Origin: Tetrapyrgos nigripes
Lineage: Eukaryota > Basidiomycota > Agaricomycetes > Agaricales > Campanellaceae
DNA length: 64,000 nucleotides
NCBI GenBank assembly: GCA_013368315.1
Contig: JAACJM010000167.1
Span: 62,001-126,000, forward strand
Direction: 5' to 3'
The notes under the pieces were generated by a model. The model was not told where the DNA came from. It did no database searches and was given only the letters and a program-made list of their open reading frames with translations. This document shows positions 22,603 to 34,395 of this stretch, piece after piece. Both the position numbers and the translations under genes were made by a program. Position 1 is the first letter of the stretch; each line of letters opens with the position of its first letter.

Positions 22603-25105
22603 CTAATCAGAGTCTGGATACATCAATTTGCGCTTCTCATTGTCTTCTTCTTCATCTTCCTCAGGGATAGGAGCCTGGAAAGGAAAACGTGGTGGCGACA
22701 ATAAGCCCAAGGTTGGAAATGAGGCAGGAGTCCAGCAGCATTGCTAGACTCTGAGGAATGAGACTCCTCACTCTCAACCATCGCCAAAGTGTGAATTCAA
22801 TTTGAATGCGCATACTGAGGGACAGGTGGAGGAGGATTCGGAGGCAACTAAAGAGGAAAAATAAATCCATTAGTACAGGGTTTCATGGGTCCTTGAGACA
22901 CAGAAATTTAGATGAGCTTCGGAATAGAAGGATGTTGAGTTTTTCCACAAACAAAGTAGATAGGTATCACATTATATACTAATAAATAAAGTCCATCTAC
23001 TTTTATTGACCCAGGAGGAGGAGCAAGGGAGTGAAAGAGCGTAATCAGTCTCAAAAAACGCTTATCATGCTTTTTTGAGTCCTTGAGACAACGGTTTGAT
23101 TTCCTGTTTTTGGACATAAAGCCGGTTCCCATCCGCATAATCTGACAGCATATTTGATGCCCGTCCTCATCGTTCCCAATTCAGAGCTCTCTTGTCCGTC
23201 CTACAGTGAGCTAATCGGCGCTGTGAGTAATGTTGGTCAATGGCATTGGGGTATACTTCATGTACCTAGGGCATCTCCTCTTAATATAATCATTTTGGAG
23301 CCATTCTCACACATTTTGGGCCTTTCCAGCAAGGAGTTGTCTTCTGCGTCGTTTGTCTCAAGGACCCATGAAACCCTGTAGCTAGCGTATAAAGAAAGAA
23401 AAAAAATACTTACCCAGACATGGGTACTTGAAGCTTCCCCCTCTCAAAGCATGGGATAGGTGGGAGCCCAATACAAATGTTCTTGACAATGACCAAGGAG
23501 GCAAATGGGACAACCAAAAGTGGTAGGCTCGTTGTAATACCTGGGATCATCGAACATGTGTTTGTTCAACCAGTCAAGCATGAAAGGAGGAACCTAACCC
23601 CAGTAAGTATAAAGAAAGGAGAAAATGATGACAGAAACTTACTTGGAAGCCCAAGCCTGGACCTCATCGTAGTTCTGGAGTCCCAGAGGAATGCCTGAAC
23701 CTTGGAGGGTGGAGCCCCCTGAACAGCAAGAAGGTTCGAGGCCTTGGCACCATGGCTAGTGTCTGGATCTGGAGGTGAAGTGCTTGTCTAAACCTCGGCA
23801 GTAACAGAGGGAGAGCAAGTCTGCCTACAAGACAGAGGCTGAGGAGATGGCACCTATGCAACCAAAATGAGTCCAAAAAGTGGGTAAAAAGTGAATAAAA
23901 CAAGACTTACCATATCCTCCATATCTGAATCTGGAAGGAAGAGAGGATTTGGTGGGATTGGTCACTGGCTGTGCTGGAAGCGGAGGCAAAGGATATCAGA
24001 GTGGAAGGGAAGGATGGTGGTATTGACGTAATGGAGGCTGGTGAACCCCCTGGTATGGCCAATATACATACCTTGATGTGGAAGCCTCTGGCTAGCAGAT
24101 AAGTGTCAGCAAAAGTTCAAAAGGAAAAGAGGAAAAGGGAGAACATACCTGTGAAGGGGCAGGACAGATGACATGTGTCACACCCTGATCCTGGTCCTTG
24201 GCCTTTCACTTGCCCTTGCTCTTCTTTTTGTTGGCCTTAGTGCATTCTTCAGCTGTGGGAACAGACTTGCTTGTTGGATGCAAGAGTTTAGGAATGCTAG
24301 GCTGGAAAAATGAGAGAGTTCAGTACTCAAAAGTACATGAAAACGAAACAAAAGAACTTATGAGTGATGCTGCAATCACGGTCTTGAGCTTTTTGAGGGG
24401 AGGCACCTTGATTTTCAGGCAACTCGAGCTAGGGACACTGGTGAGTTCATCCAAGTCCAAAGGCTCATCTGCCTATAACAATGAAGATTGTTAGGTATAC
24501 CAAGGAGGCAAAAGAGGAAGGAGGACTCACCAAATTATCTTGATGAGGCAGGACATCCTCAAAATCCCAGTTGGATAAATGATCGATGATTGTTGACCAG
24601 GAAAAATCCTATGATGGATGCAAATTTCGATTCTTGAGATTGTGCTTGGCCAGGAAAGTGGTGATGACCAGATTGAGGGCCATCGCGACCACGTTCAGCA
24701 TCCAAGGAGGAAAATCGTCAGGATGAGTGTATACTGAGTGCCAGAAATTGCACTAGAACAAAGTGAAAGTGAGTATGAATGAGGGAAAAAGAAAAGTTGA
24801 AGGACACACGATGAAAGGAATCCTGATAACAACGAAATTCAGATTGTTGTTGCCTGAGCCTGACAATAGATGCTCTCATATCGATCGTGTAGTTCCAGCC
24901 CAACTTCTTTGTTCGATCATTGTAAGCATGCACAGTCCTTGTTTCATACTTTTTCTGGAAAAGAAAGCCTGCAATTGTATCCATTCATACAAGTCATTCA
25001 CTTTCCAGCCATCAAACTATACATTTGGAGTTACCCTGAATAGCTAATCTAGCTTTTCTCAAGCTGTGGGTCCCAGTTCTGATTGGATTTTCTGGTTGGG
25101 GACAT
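22603..25105 (-). CDS. Unrecognised multi-exon gene, possibly decayed
   Basis: It starts at 25105 with MSPTRKSNQNWDPQLEKS. An intron then leads to FDGWKVNDLYEWIQLQAFFS (about 25015-24955), a basic segment, a DDFPPWMLNVVAMALNLVIT stretch (near 24690), a WDFEDVLPHQDNL exon end (24535) with a GTGAG donor, then ADEPLDLDELTSVPSSSCLK and LKKLKTVIAASL. After an intron with a CCAG acceptor comes PSIPKLLHPTSKSVPTAEEC with a Lys-rich tail. The 3' end is acidic (PIPEEDEEEDNEKRKLMYPD) with a stop at 22605-22603. A stop follows the Lys-rich tail at about 24205, and the exons between 24100 and 22700 are hard to join. The N-terminal block has the look of a multicopy Agaricomycete family with no known function; I give no function. 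Confidence 0.4.
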
Positions 25106-25203
25106 TGTGAAAGGTCACTGCCCCATTTTGAGGCTCACAATCTGGGGTTAGGGCTTTGTTGACTGTACCCTAGTGTGATTATAGAGAAGTAGGTAAAAGC
25201 TTT

Positions 25204-27100
25204 TCAACTCAAAATTTTTCTAAGTCCCCATTCTTGCCTTCTCCTCTCACCAATTCCCTTTCCTCTACTTGTTGTTGGTCCCCAGATGTCCATGTGCATC
25301 CTGTTTCCAAAGTTCTCAGAGCGTGGAGTAAGACGTACTTTTGGAATAGTGAGACAAGCTCCTTTCGCACACATGCATACAATGCATTCAATCTGCTCCA
25401 TTCTGTTCAGATCAAGACGTACTCCTTTAACTGACTTGTTTGTGAATAGGGCTTTGATGTATTGATAACTCTGGTGTGCAGTACTGCAATGGGCTTCATA
25501 TAAGGATAGGCTGACAGAATAAGAATTTTCATGCTCAATGATTTGGTAAAGCCCATGCACTTTTGGAATGTGAGCAATGCTGTGACCTTGTTTCAAGATA
25601 ACCATAATTCCTCCTTCAATATGAATGATGTATCCTGCATTGTCTAATTTAGAGCATCCAGAGTCAAATAGAACTGGTGGAGTATGTTCCAATGCTTTGA
25701 AAGCTGCTTCTATGGTGGGGCAATCACTAGAATCTTTGATTTCCAGAATTTCAATGGCCATCCAGCTTCCTTCATCACTGTCTTCTTTGTTCTTTTCTCT
25801 GGCACTGCCTGCTGTATCCCTTCCTTTTCCATTCCTTTGTTGTTCATTTTCCCCATTGTTTCTGTCTCTTCTGTAATTTCCTATCATCTGTGTTCTTGGC
25901 AACATTAGTGCACTACATATGCTTAGATGGACAATTTTTGGAGAAATGACCAAGTCCTCCACAATTATAACAGCTTGGTTCTTCCCTTGTTTGATTGTTC
26001 CCTTGCCAATTTCCTCCTGCTCTACCTCACCCTCTTCCTCTGAAATTGCCTCAACCTCTGAATGATGATGCTCCTCAGCCTCCTCAGCCATTTCCTCGAC
26101 CTCTTCCTCCCTCTTCCTCTGAATCTGCCACACCCTCTGCCTCAGAAGTTGTCATTGCAGTAGTTTGCAGATTCTTGTGATTTGTTGGAGCTAGAAGTGA
26201 AGTTCTTGCCTTGAGCTTCTGCACAAATGGCTGTGATCAACATTTCTGGTGTCAACCTGTTTGGTTCTTCTCTGTAAACAGTGATGAGGGCTTTGACAGT
26301 GGCTTGATACATATTGGGAGTAGAAGAGATGATGGCTGATTTGAATTGGGAATCAGGAATAGAAACTCCACATTCAGAAAGTTTGTCCATGATTACAATG
26401 AGATTGTCGAGGTGTTTGCCAACTTTAGCAGGATTGGTACATGTGAGGGAGAAGAGTCACTTTTCCAAGCTGACTTCAGTGAGGGGATCCTTGGCGTCAT
26501 AGTCCTGTTTCAATGCATCCCACAATTCCTTCAATGTTGGCTTGTTCTTGTAACACCTAAAAATAGTATCTGGTAGTGTGCTAATAATGCTGTTCAACAG
26601 GTCTTTATCCTGCTGTTGTTTCTTCTGCCACTGATGTGGGTGCTGTAGTTAGATACTTATTGTATCCAATAGATCCTGCTGCTCTCTGTACTCTCGTTAC
26701 CCATGTACTCCAATTAGATCTGTCCTTCTTGAGTTTCATAACTTTATCAAATGCTTTTGGTGGCCTTGGACATGTCATTATCTGAATCTGAATCAATTGT
26801 ATTGTCTGGTTCAGATGGATTGGGATTGGGATCAGATGATGGAGATGGTGAGTTAAGTGATTCTGGATCTGGATTGGGATCAGGATCTGGGTGAATGATG
26901 TGATGGAGGATTTGATGGAGGTGGCAATGGGTCTCCTTTCAGTGGCTGTTCTGGGCCTCTGGTACTGATGAAGATGATGGCTGTGGTTCTGATGATGTGG
27001 AGGGCTGTGGCACAGCCTCCTGTGGCTGTCCTGGAGGTGGAAATACAAGTGGATTTGGTAGTGGTGGTGCTGTGTGTTCTCAATGACTGTTGATAAGTGG
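25204..27100 (-). pseudogene. Ty1/copia gag and N-terminal pol remnant (copia 2)
   Basis: On the minus strand the gag core starts near 26770 (PPKAFDKVMKLKKDRSNWST, WVTRVQRAAGSIGYNKYL). It continues at 26390 (CGVSIPDSQFKSAIISSTPN, VKALITVYREEPNRLTPEML), then Glu-rich sequence. A weakened protease follows (PPVLFDSGCSKLDNAG). The pre-integrase domain reads EAHCSTAHQSYQYIKALFTN with a later CIVCMCAKGAC, and the integrase starts ENFGNRMHMDIWGPTTS before a stop at 25204. The element ends there, so integrase catalytic residues, RT and RNase H are lost. The 5' untranslated part and LTR lie to the right (27100-28040). Stops and frame changes occur in gag and before the protease. Confidence 0.75.
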
Positions 27101-27489
27101 TTCTTGTCCTCTGTTTATGAGTCGTCCCAAGGATTTGGGTTTGCTTCTGGTGGTAATGGGATGTAATTATAACAATTTGGACAGGGATGTACTGTTTTGT
27201 TGCACTGATAAAATTCTCTGTGTTCTAGGTCCCAAAAATGGTCAATGTAATCGTTGAAATCGTATACGTGTGCCTTATGCACAGGGAAGATTTGGTTCTG
27301 GTGTGATGTACAGCTGTTGTCTGGGACTGCCTTTCCTAGACTGGTTTCAAGATCCTGACTGTGATCTAATTATCTGTTCAGGGTTGTCGACCCTGGGTGC
27401 TGGCAATCCATGCCTTGAGCTGTAGTGTTGCAAGCTACTAGTCATACAACATCAAGAGCTAGATGATGAGATATGATTAGGCTAGGGCA

Positions 27490-27501
27490 GGGCCCATAAC
27501 C
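27490..27501 (-). promoter_or_regulatory. Copia 2 primer-binding site
   Basis: GGTTATGGGCCC on the minus strand directly follows the LTR end (..TCTAATA). It is the same initiator-tRNA anticodon-arm complement as in the other copia elements here. Confidence 0.65.
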
Positions 27502-28040
27502 TATTAGAATAAATGAATATGAGGACACTTGTTAAACAAGTGAGGCGACAAATACTATTGTGGGCTCTTAAGATATAGACAGTGAACTACTAAGTATTTA
27601 TACTGTTAGCTACTGTGGCTACGCGAGTCTGTAAATATAACATAGTGGAGAAAAGCAGATACTACAATGTAATGTCTGATATCAGTCTGGAGTCAACGAT
27701 GTAAGAAATAATGTAAGTACAGAGCATAGTGGAAAGTAAAGTGGTGCATGGGTAGAAACAAGTGGATCACGTATACTAGTAAAGTGGAGAGAAAGATATG
27801 AGTGTTTGTTGTAAGTATAGATCAATACAAAATTCCAACACATAGTTTGACAGATATTATAGAGTTCAAATTCAGTGCTATAAGGTTTAAGAGGAGTATG
27901 AATCAAAGGATAATAGAAATGAAAGAAAAAGTGTTAACAAAGAAATGCAATAGTGGAATAATCAAGGAATTCTCAGTTTGGTAATGAAGTAGGAGCAAAA
28001 GAAGAGGATGGAGGACAAAGAACTGCAGCAGTTCATGACA
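27502..28040 (-). mobile_element. 5' LTR of copia 2
   Basis: The left edge is set by the primer-binding site. The right edge is inferred from TGTCATGAACTGC on the minus strand at 28040, preceded by CACC-type flank. AT-rich, no coding capacity. The partner LTR is absent. Confidence 0.4.
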
Positions 28041-28066
28041 CCTACAGCCTCTGGACTTTATAACAT

Positions 28067-28250
28067 GGCAGGGATGAGTGCATTTTTGTCAGGCATTTTT
28101 GAACTGGAGTAAATCTTGAATATTTCAACAACGGCTGGAGTACTCCGTATGGGGCCGTTTGTCAGCTATGGAGTAGTTCCAGCACCAGGAAAAAAACCAA
28201 AATTTAATCTCATCCAAAAATTCCGTCCAAATATGGACTCATCCCTGCTG
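28067..28250. mobile_element. Small MITE-like element with 12-bp TIRs
   Basis: GCAGGGATGAGT at 28068-28079 is repeated in inverse as ACTCATCCCTGC at 28237-28248, enclosing about 157 AT-rich bases with no ORF. Flanks ..AACAT and ..TGTAA do not give an obvious target duplication. No second copy was found in the window. Confidence 0.4.
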
Positions 28251-28349
28251 TAAGGCCATTTTTTAACCTCCTCCTCATACTTTTGCACTCATTAGAGTCT
28301 TGGGTTGAGGAGGTAAGTTTTCACAATCTTTCTTCATACATACTCGTTA

Positions 28350-28814
28350 TGAAAGGGGTGTGGGCCAGCGCTGAGACGTGGCAAGTACGAGGCCACAGGA
28401 TTTACCACAGACTAGTCATTAATTTTGTTCTCATGTACAAACATATAAATACTACAGCTTTTTTATTTGCAAGGAGAGAAGCAGAGAGGAGAGGCTGGTG
28501 ACGATGGTGGGCAGGAATATACCTTAGTAGATCGTCATGTTGTCTGTCTAGGAGAGACTAGGCAGGAATGCAGTATAGTGCAGCGTCAACCTGACCCGAG
28601 AAAGACAGGGAGAATGATTATTGTAACGATGGTGATTTAGACGAATTAGCGAGCGTCGCCGCAAAAACAAACGTATATTTGCAATACCAGTATGTAGCGG
28701 TCAGGGGGCAAGGGAAAAACCGGAGACAAAGTACCGGGGAAAAACGGGAACAATTCGTATAGCCACAAGCGGAAATTGGGTGTAAAGAACTCAGCCTCAT
28801 TCTTCGGCCTCGTA
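28350..28814 (-). mobile_element. Helentron-like non-autonomous element, copy E
   Basis: On the minus strand it begins TACGAGGCCGAAGAATGAGG (flank T) and ends with subterminal GGCCTCGTAC, then TGCCACG..CGCTGGCCCACA and CCCCTTTCA (flank T). Its 3' half is closely similar to copy F (shared ~110 bp at 28350-28460 against 41708-41825). No coding capacity. Confidence 0.55.
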
Positions 28815-29330
28815 ACTAACTACCTATTAGCACTTTCTCATATTGTGTACACTGTATAGGTTGAGATTGGAGACCTGCAACACTGATAGTGCTAGCAAAT
28901 TGCGTTGTTTCAAAGCTCCCTTCCAATGCCCTTATTACTTAGAAAGGTCTGGATGGTTTATGGGTCCAATGCAGGAGCAGCTATGACATTCAAACTCCGC
29001 AGGTCATGTACTCGCGCGGCCAAAGGCTCTGTTATGGATACTAGGAGTCTGTTTGGATTTTCCAATATTCCAGTGTTCTGCAGGATGAATGCATAGGTTC
29101 AAGGACAAACCAAGGATGTGTGTGCCCAAGGGTCATGGGAACTGCCTGCTCATTTTGTGGTTCAACCATACATTATTTTATAAACTCGTCTTTGTGGTTG
29201 AACCATGCAAATTTATAAAATTTTATATGAAAGCTGTGTTATGTCCTGTGTAACAGATACATACATTTGGACATCAAACTCTGTGTCCAAAAAGACAATA
29301 AGTCCGGATTCCAGACAAGGGTCCCGATAG
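28815..29330. other. Gap between elements
   Basis: No gene is seen. Two near-identical GGTTCAACCAT and GGTTGAACCAT motifs lie at about 29158-29170 and 29196-29208. The bases after 29270 form the left flank of the Tc1/mariner-type element. Confidence 0.3.
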
Positions 29331-29332
29331 TA

Positions 29333-30760
29333 CAGTTCCGGACAAGCAAACTCAACTAATTTTCTCCCAGGCTCAGATTCCCGAACGCGGCCGCTCTGGG
29401 TCAAAATTATTTGACCAAAAGACTCAGAACATCGAAACATGTCGAAAAACACACCTCCGAAGTTTTTCCCACAAGCCGTTCTGAATGGCCATTGTTTTGG
29501 GGGTCCCGAACGAAATTTTTTTTATATACTATCTATGTAGATGGGTTAAGTACAGAATCAATATTCATCATTGCTGTCTCCGACACTTTGCGATGGCCCT
29601 TTTGCTTCTGAACTGCCCACGCAGCTGCTTTTCCTGTAAGTCCCAGCCTGTATGCACTCATAAAGCGCCAGGAACGGTTAATAAACCTGCGAATTACATC
29701 AATAGGGCAATTATCAAGATACTTAAAGGCTGCTTCCTTGGCCTCTGCAAAAGTGGCCTTGGGTTCTTCACAATAACGATACTTTGTCCAACCCCAATAC
29801 TGTAAACAAATTGAGTCATTTATACATCAGCAGATAAAACTTGCATACCATTTCTATTGGGTTAAGTTCGCAGTGGAACTTTGGGAGGAAGATGCATTCA
29901 TGACCCTTTCCTTTGATCAAAGTTTCAAGCATGGAAAGCTGGTTTAGGAAATCCTCTTGTTTACTGAGAAGACGGGCCATGCAACAATCCTCATTCTCAA
30001 AAGGACAAACAGGTGAGCACTTAGCACGCAGTTTGTCAACCTTGAATCCACGTTCCTTTAGGGTCTGCTCCAATCCCTTCTGAGTACCATCTGATAGAGT
30101 CATTTTCTGAACCTGTCCTCGAAACTCTTCAGTTGGGTGAGCCCAAGTCCTCATCTCCTTCAAAATCTTCACCATCTGAGTCTTCTCTCTCAGAATCAGG
30201 CTGGTACCCCAAACCACCAAGCAAACCCAGTGTCCTCATCTCTAACCCAACACTCATCAATGATTTTCTTTGGTATCTCTTCTCCCTCCTCCTCCGGGAT
30301 TGATGGTTGCGCAGTTTGAGTAATTGCTGGGGGTTCTGTGTCTGGTAAGCTTTGCGTTGAGGACTGCTGAGTCCGAGGCTGATTCCTCAGTCCAGAAATG
30401 TTACGCTGGCACTTTTTAGGTCTTCCACCAGCCATAGCAGACGAAGGAAAGGACTGAAGTTGGAGTGATTACTTAAGAGATCGGATATCAGTTTTTTTTA
30501 TGGCGCTGAACTCTAAATGGCAAAAGCAATCAAATTACCACTTTTTTCGGATTTTTCCGGGTTTTTTTGGGGGGTACGGCCAATTTTCGGGGTCAAAATC
30601 CCCAAACTAAGGTACATCAAAATTGGCTCGTTGATCTCTCTTCTAATGATCTCACTGAGCTCAAAAATACACTTTCCATGAGAAACAATGGATTCTACGG
30701 ATCTACAGAACTCGGCCAAGACCAGTGAGAAAATCAGTTGAGTTTGCTTGTCCAGAACTG
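29333..30760 (-). mobile_element. Tc1/mariner-type transposon with TIRs and TA duplication
   Basis: The left end CAGTTCCGGACAAGCAAACT, continuing CAACTAATTTTCTC, is matched in inverse at 30760 going down (CAGTTCTGGACAAGCAAACT, then CAACTGATTTTCTC). That is about 34 bp with two mismatches, both transitions. TA flanks both ends (29331-29332 and 30761-30762), the target used by the IS630-Tc1-mariner group. The element is 1428 bp and carries the transposase remnant at 29533-30435 on the minus strand. Confidence 0.85.
29533..30435 (-). pseudogene. Internally deleted DDE transposase
   Basis: The N-terminal part (30435-30196) begins MAGGRPKKCQRNISGL, a basic DNA-binding-like start, followed by a Pro/Thr/Glu-rich linker and IIDECWVRDEDTGFAWWFGV. 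A frame change near 30200 leads to KGLEQTLKERGFKVDKLRAK, CMARLLSKQEDFLNQLSMLE and GHECIFLPKFHCELNPIEM. The last has the (N)PIE motif that carries the third acidic catalytic residue. A 49-bp intron (29848-29800, GTATGC..CAG) then joins to YWGWTKYRYCEEPKATFAEA, RRFINRSWRFMSAYRLGLTG and a stop at 29535-29533. Compared with this fungal transposase type, the central catalytic part with the first two Asp residues is missing, and the remaining reading frame is shifted. The element could only move if an intact relative acts on its TIRs. Confidence 0.7.
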
Positions 30761-30762
30761 TA

Positions 30763-31113
30763 GTCGTGGCAGATGAACTGATAGATCAGAATGAATGCTA
30801 TAAAAATATCAGTATTATGGACATATAAACTATACGCACCCATATCCGTAACTATATGTGGATTCTCGATTCGAGGTCTTTTTGTACTTCTTTTAATAGT
30901 TTTGATACATAATATGTCTACACACCAATCAAATATACTAAAAGGCATCCCTATATAGCAACTTTCTGTTCAAATATCTAGCTTACTGATACATCTTTTT
31001 GTACTTATATCTAGTTTCCAGACATATCTCATTTTCATACACATATCCGGTCACATATCCGGTCACATATCCGTCGAGCGGAAATTTGTCCCTTTTCGGC
31101 GTGTAAGCTACTT
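30763..31113. other. Gap between transposon and P450 gene 3' end
   Basis: AT-rich, no gene seen. CACATATCCGGTCACATATCC near 31040-31075 is a short local direct repeat. Confidence 0.3.
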
Positions 31114-33614
31114 TCAGTCCATCATGATCCTCTTCCTAAACAACACCTTGGCCTTTTGATTCGGAATAATCGCACTCGTGAATAACGTAGGTTCTGGTAC
31201 TTCTTTGCTGAATCCCTCGAGCTTCACGTCGTAAGTCAGGAGAGTATGTGCGAGGAGTGTCTTCAACTCATTTACAGCGAAGAAACGACCGGGGCTGGCA
31301 ATTTACGCGTGAGACGAGCAAGGAGAGACGGAATAAGAGTTGGAATTAAACAAGCAAAGAAATGAGTCACGTATTATGATGAATAAGTTGATGAATATAG
31401 TATTGAGGCTGAAGCACTCACCAGGCATGCCTCCCAGTACCAAAAAGGAAATAATCCGAATTGGGAGTAATCATTTGGTGCTTGATGTTACCGTTCTCCT
31501 CGATATCTCGCATATCTGAGAACCGGAATGGTTTGAACTCGTTTGGGTCTTCGTAGTGGCGCTTTACATCGGGATTGAGAAAGGGGTTGATTGAGATGAA
31601 GTTGGTTGAGTTGGTTGAGAGAATACACGACACGGCACAAAAGTAAGGAACTTAGGACACACCTCATCGTGATGCATAGCCCATACTGGAATGCACACAG
31701 TGGATCCAGCTGGTAGACGTGTCCCATCGGAGAAGGTGAAGTCTTTCATGACTTTACGTCCGGAGACCACTATATGCCAATTAATCAGCGTTAAGACTCG
31801 CATTCTCGTCGCATTCTCTACCTCTCACGTTCTACAGTACAGGAGAAGATTAAGTACTCACATACACCTACCCCAACCATTCTAGTGACTTCCTTCATGA
31901 AACTATCCATTTTGCGGAGGTAGCCCATAGAAACTTTGCTCCATCCATGGTCTTCAACGACGGCGACGATTTCCTCTCGGAGAGCTTTGATGACTGAGTC
32001 TGGTTGGACTGCCAAGTAGTAGAGGATGCTGGCGAAGGACTTTTGAATTTGTGGCATATATCATTATGTAGAATTAGAGTATCAGAGAACCACGATAACA
32101 AGAAGAACTGAGAGGGAGAGGGGAGAGGGAGAGGACGTACCATGCTCTAGAGATCGTCATTGGTACGGTTGAGGTTTAGCAACTTCTAATAAGTGCTAAC
32201 AGGAGATCAAGAATATTAATGTAGTAAAGAAACGCACCGTCGTATGTATAGCAGCCATATTAGTATTCAAAAGACGCATTGCGATGTCTTCCGCTGTACG
32301 ATATTTTCCTCCAGGATTTTCGTCCAAGAGCCATGATACGAGATCGTTCTAGAGTATACACAGGCACAGTTAAGCTCAGATCCCACTGTTTAGAAGAAAC
32401 GAATGCTCACAGGTTTATCTTCCCAATCCCGTCCATACTGATCCTGTTTATCTAATCTGTCTTGAATTATATGTCCTATATGCCGATGTGCGCGTCGTGT
32501 AACGGTTCCTGTAGGGCTGAGGAGGTTGCCGACGATCCTGGACGCAAGGTAGTCAATACGGTATGCTATAACTCTCATACTCCTTGTTCCATCCTCACGG
32601 TTTCAGAATATCAGGAAACAAATTGATGATAGCTGCTATTGAATTAACTCTGACGGTGAATTGGATATTGAGGTCTATCCAGTCCGGGTCGCGGCCTACA
32701 AAGAAGAGAGGGCCGAGACCAGGGTTGAATCTGAGGGAATCATTGCCAAATAAATCAACAGTACGTACAGAGTGGGAGTCCGACAAATAGACGATTGCTA
32801 GTCCTGCAAACAATTCTCAGGATGGTGTCGTATGCATTTATGGAGGTCCAGTCTGACAAGACGTTGTATGGCCCAAAAATAGAAAATAGAACTAATGTGA
32901 TTCTGAGCACTCACCATCAGTCACAGGAATTTCCTCACTAAAAGCAGCGATGATCTCGTCTCGTACGTCACTATAGCGCGCTGAGAGGTTCCTGGTAACA
33001 GCATTTCGAACGACGTTGACGTGGTACAGATGTTCGCGGTGGGGTTTGCCTAGGGTGTAGTCGATTTGGAGGAACTGAAAGCAGGTCGATGAACGGTGGA
33101 TAAATATATTGAAATGCGATCCCACTTAGCACCTGTCGGGACTGACCTCGTTAAGAGCCTCATCAAAAGATAAATACTCGTCCGAAGCCTCCCTGATGTC
33201 GTTCACCAACTCTGGACCGGTAGCGATAACCATCCAACCACTGTTTAGGAATACTGATTTTGAAGGCTCTTTCCGTGGTACTGTTCAAAATTGAATGATT
33301 AGCCTTGGCAATGTCATCGAGGGGAGTGTCGGGAAGCACCTTCTCATACCCCTCCTTGATCAACTCTCGTGCATTCTTGACGTACCGCATTCCACTGATG
33401 AATGAGCTGAGAAGTCCGCTTGGTCCAACTGCAGGTATTCCGTCAAACTAGTGCGTAGAATAAGTACGAAAAGCGTTGGTGAGTACCACTGATTACCACA
33501 TACTTTAGCCATCTCGAGATGAGCGCGCCATAGCTTGGAGAAAAGGTAAAGAATGCCCAAACTAGCGAGTAGAACGGGGATGTTCAACGTGGTGTTGGTG
33601 CTTGAACTGGACAT
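31114..33614 (-). pseudogene. Cytochrome P450 monooxygenase with frame lesions
   Basis: About ten exons are readable. Exon 1 (33614-33504) has a short N-terminus and one membrane anchor (NIPVLLASLGILYLFSKLWR). Exon 2 (33447-33340) follows. Later exons include FLQIDYTLGKPHREHLYHVN, IVCRTSNRLFVGLPLC and RDPDWIDLNIQF. The I-helix is AAIHTT, the K-helix EVTR (ExxR), then KVMKDFTFSDGTRLPAG, YEDPNEFKPFRFSDMR and the heme loop FGTGRHACPG, split by an intron with the Cys at the splice junction. The stop is at 31116-31114. All catalytic signatures are present and the order matches Agaricomycete ER-bound P450s with broad substrate roles. Exon 3 (33280-33147, 134 bases) needs two single-base deletions to keep frame (after YHG and before VIATGPELVND). 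One intron near 32590-32566 would be only about 25 bases. It is therefore called a probable pseudogene; sequencing error in exon 3 is the alternative. Confidence 0.75.
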
Positions 33615-34236
33615 CGTGGTGGATTACGAAGCCTGAGGAGGTGGGTGTTTCGAGAGAGAGTTGACCCACTATGTGGATTCCTGTAGAAGGACTTTAGTCA
33701 GCGGTTTCCGAGAGAAGACACATCATGGGAAAATTTCTATCATCTGAGAATCGCCCCGAAGTTTTGATATAAATAGTAGTCTGGTAAGGTCAAGGTCTTT
33801 AAAAGTCCTTTCAATGAAGGTCGTTTCAATGTTTTCCGAGTCTTTCCACCTGACGAGTCTGGCTTATCTGACGAGTAATCGAGGGCGAGGAGGGGCGGGA
33901 CAGCCTCTATCTGTCCAAAATTGGTATGTAATACTTGGCTGGAGTAAAAAGGTACATTCCAAACTGTGAGGCCCCGTGGTCTTCTAGAACCCTCGGTGGC
34001 AGCATCGAAGAGGAGATAGCCTGTAACCCTGGCAGAGGGGTCGTGTCACCCTCTACAGGGACCGTATAACCATAGGTAGGGAGGCAGATATGGATGCCTA
34101 TACGGATTCCAGAGTGATGGTCTCAGTAGCAATCTGTGCTCTCTGTCCTCTAGGTAAGGATAGCCAGCATGATGTGAGTGTCAAAAGAGTGTTGTGTTTG
34201 GTACACGACGCGCGTAAAATAACTACGACACATGAT
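33615..34236. other. Upstream region of the P450 gene
   Basis: No gene is seen. The first ~150 bases should hold the P450 promoter. A local imperfect inverted repeat (GGCAGAGGGGTCGTG / CACCCTCTACAGGG) lies near 34030-34065. Confidence 0.3.
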
Positions 34237-34395
34237 TACGAGGCCTCATAAAGGCCGAGTTAATTTATCTCGAAAAGGAAAATACATCACACAAAATGAC
34301 GTCAGGTTGTAATCCCATTCTTGAGACTCCTTCTGTGCCTTATTCAAGTTTGGGCCTCGTAATTTGCCATGCGAAGCAGTGGCACCTTTCCCTAG
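34237..34395 (+). mobile_element. Helentron-like non-autonomous element, copy B
   Basis: This is the shortest complete copy (159 bp). It begins TACGAGGCCTCATAAAGG and CCGAGTTAAT, and ends GGGCCTCGTAATTTG, the hairpin GCCATGCGAAGCAGTGGC, then ACCTTTCCCTAG. The last four bases, CTAG, fit the Helitron 3' rule CTRR. It is flanked by T on both sides (34236, 34396). Confidence 0.6.

Noticed and set aside
29158..29210. GGTTCAACC and GGTTGAACC pair as a tRNA or regulatory palindrome
   Set aside because: No cloverleaf can be drawn around either motif and the two lie in AT-rich spacer; probably chance or old repeat.
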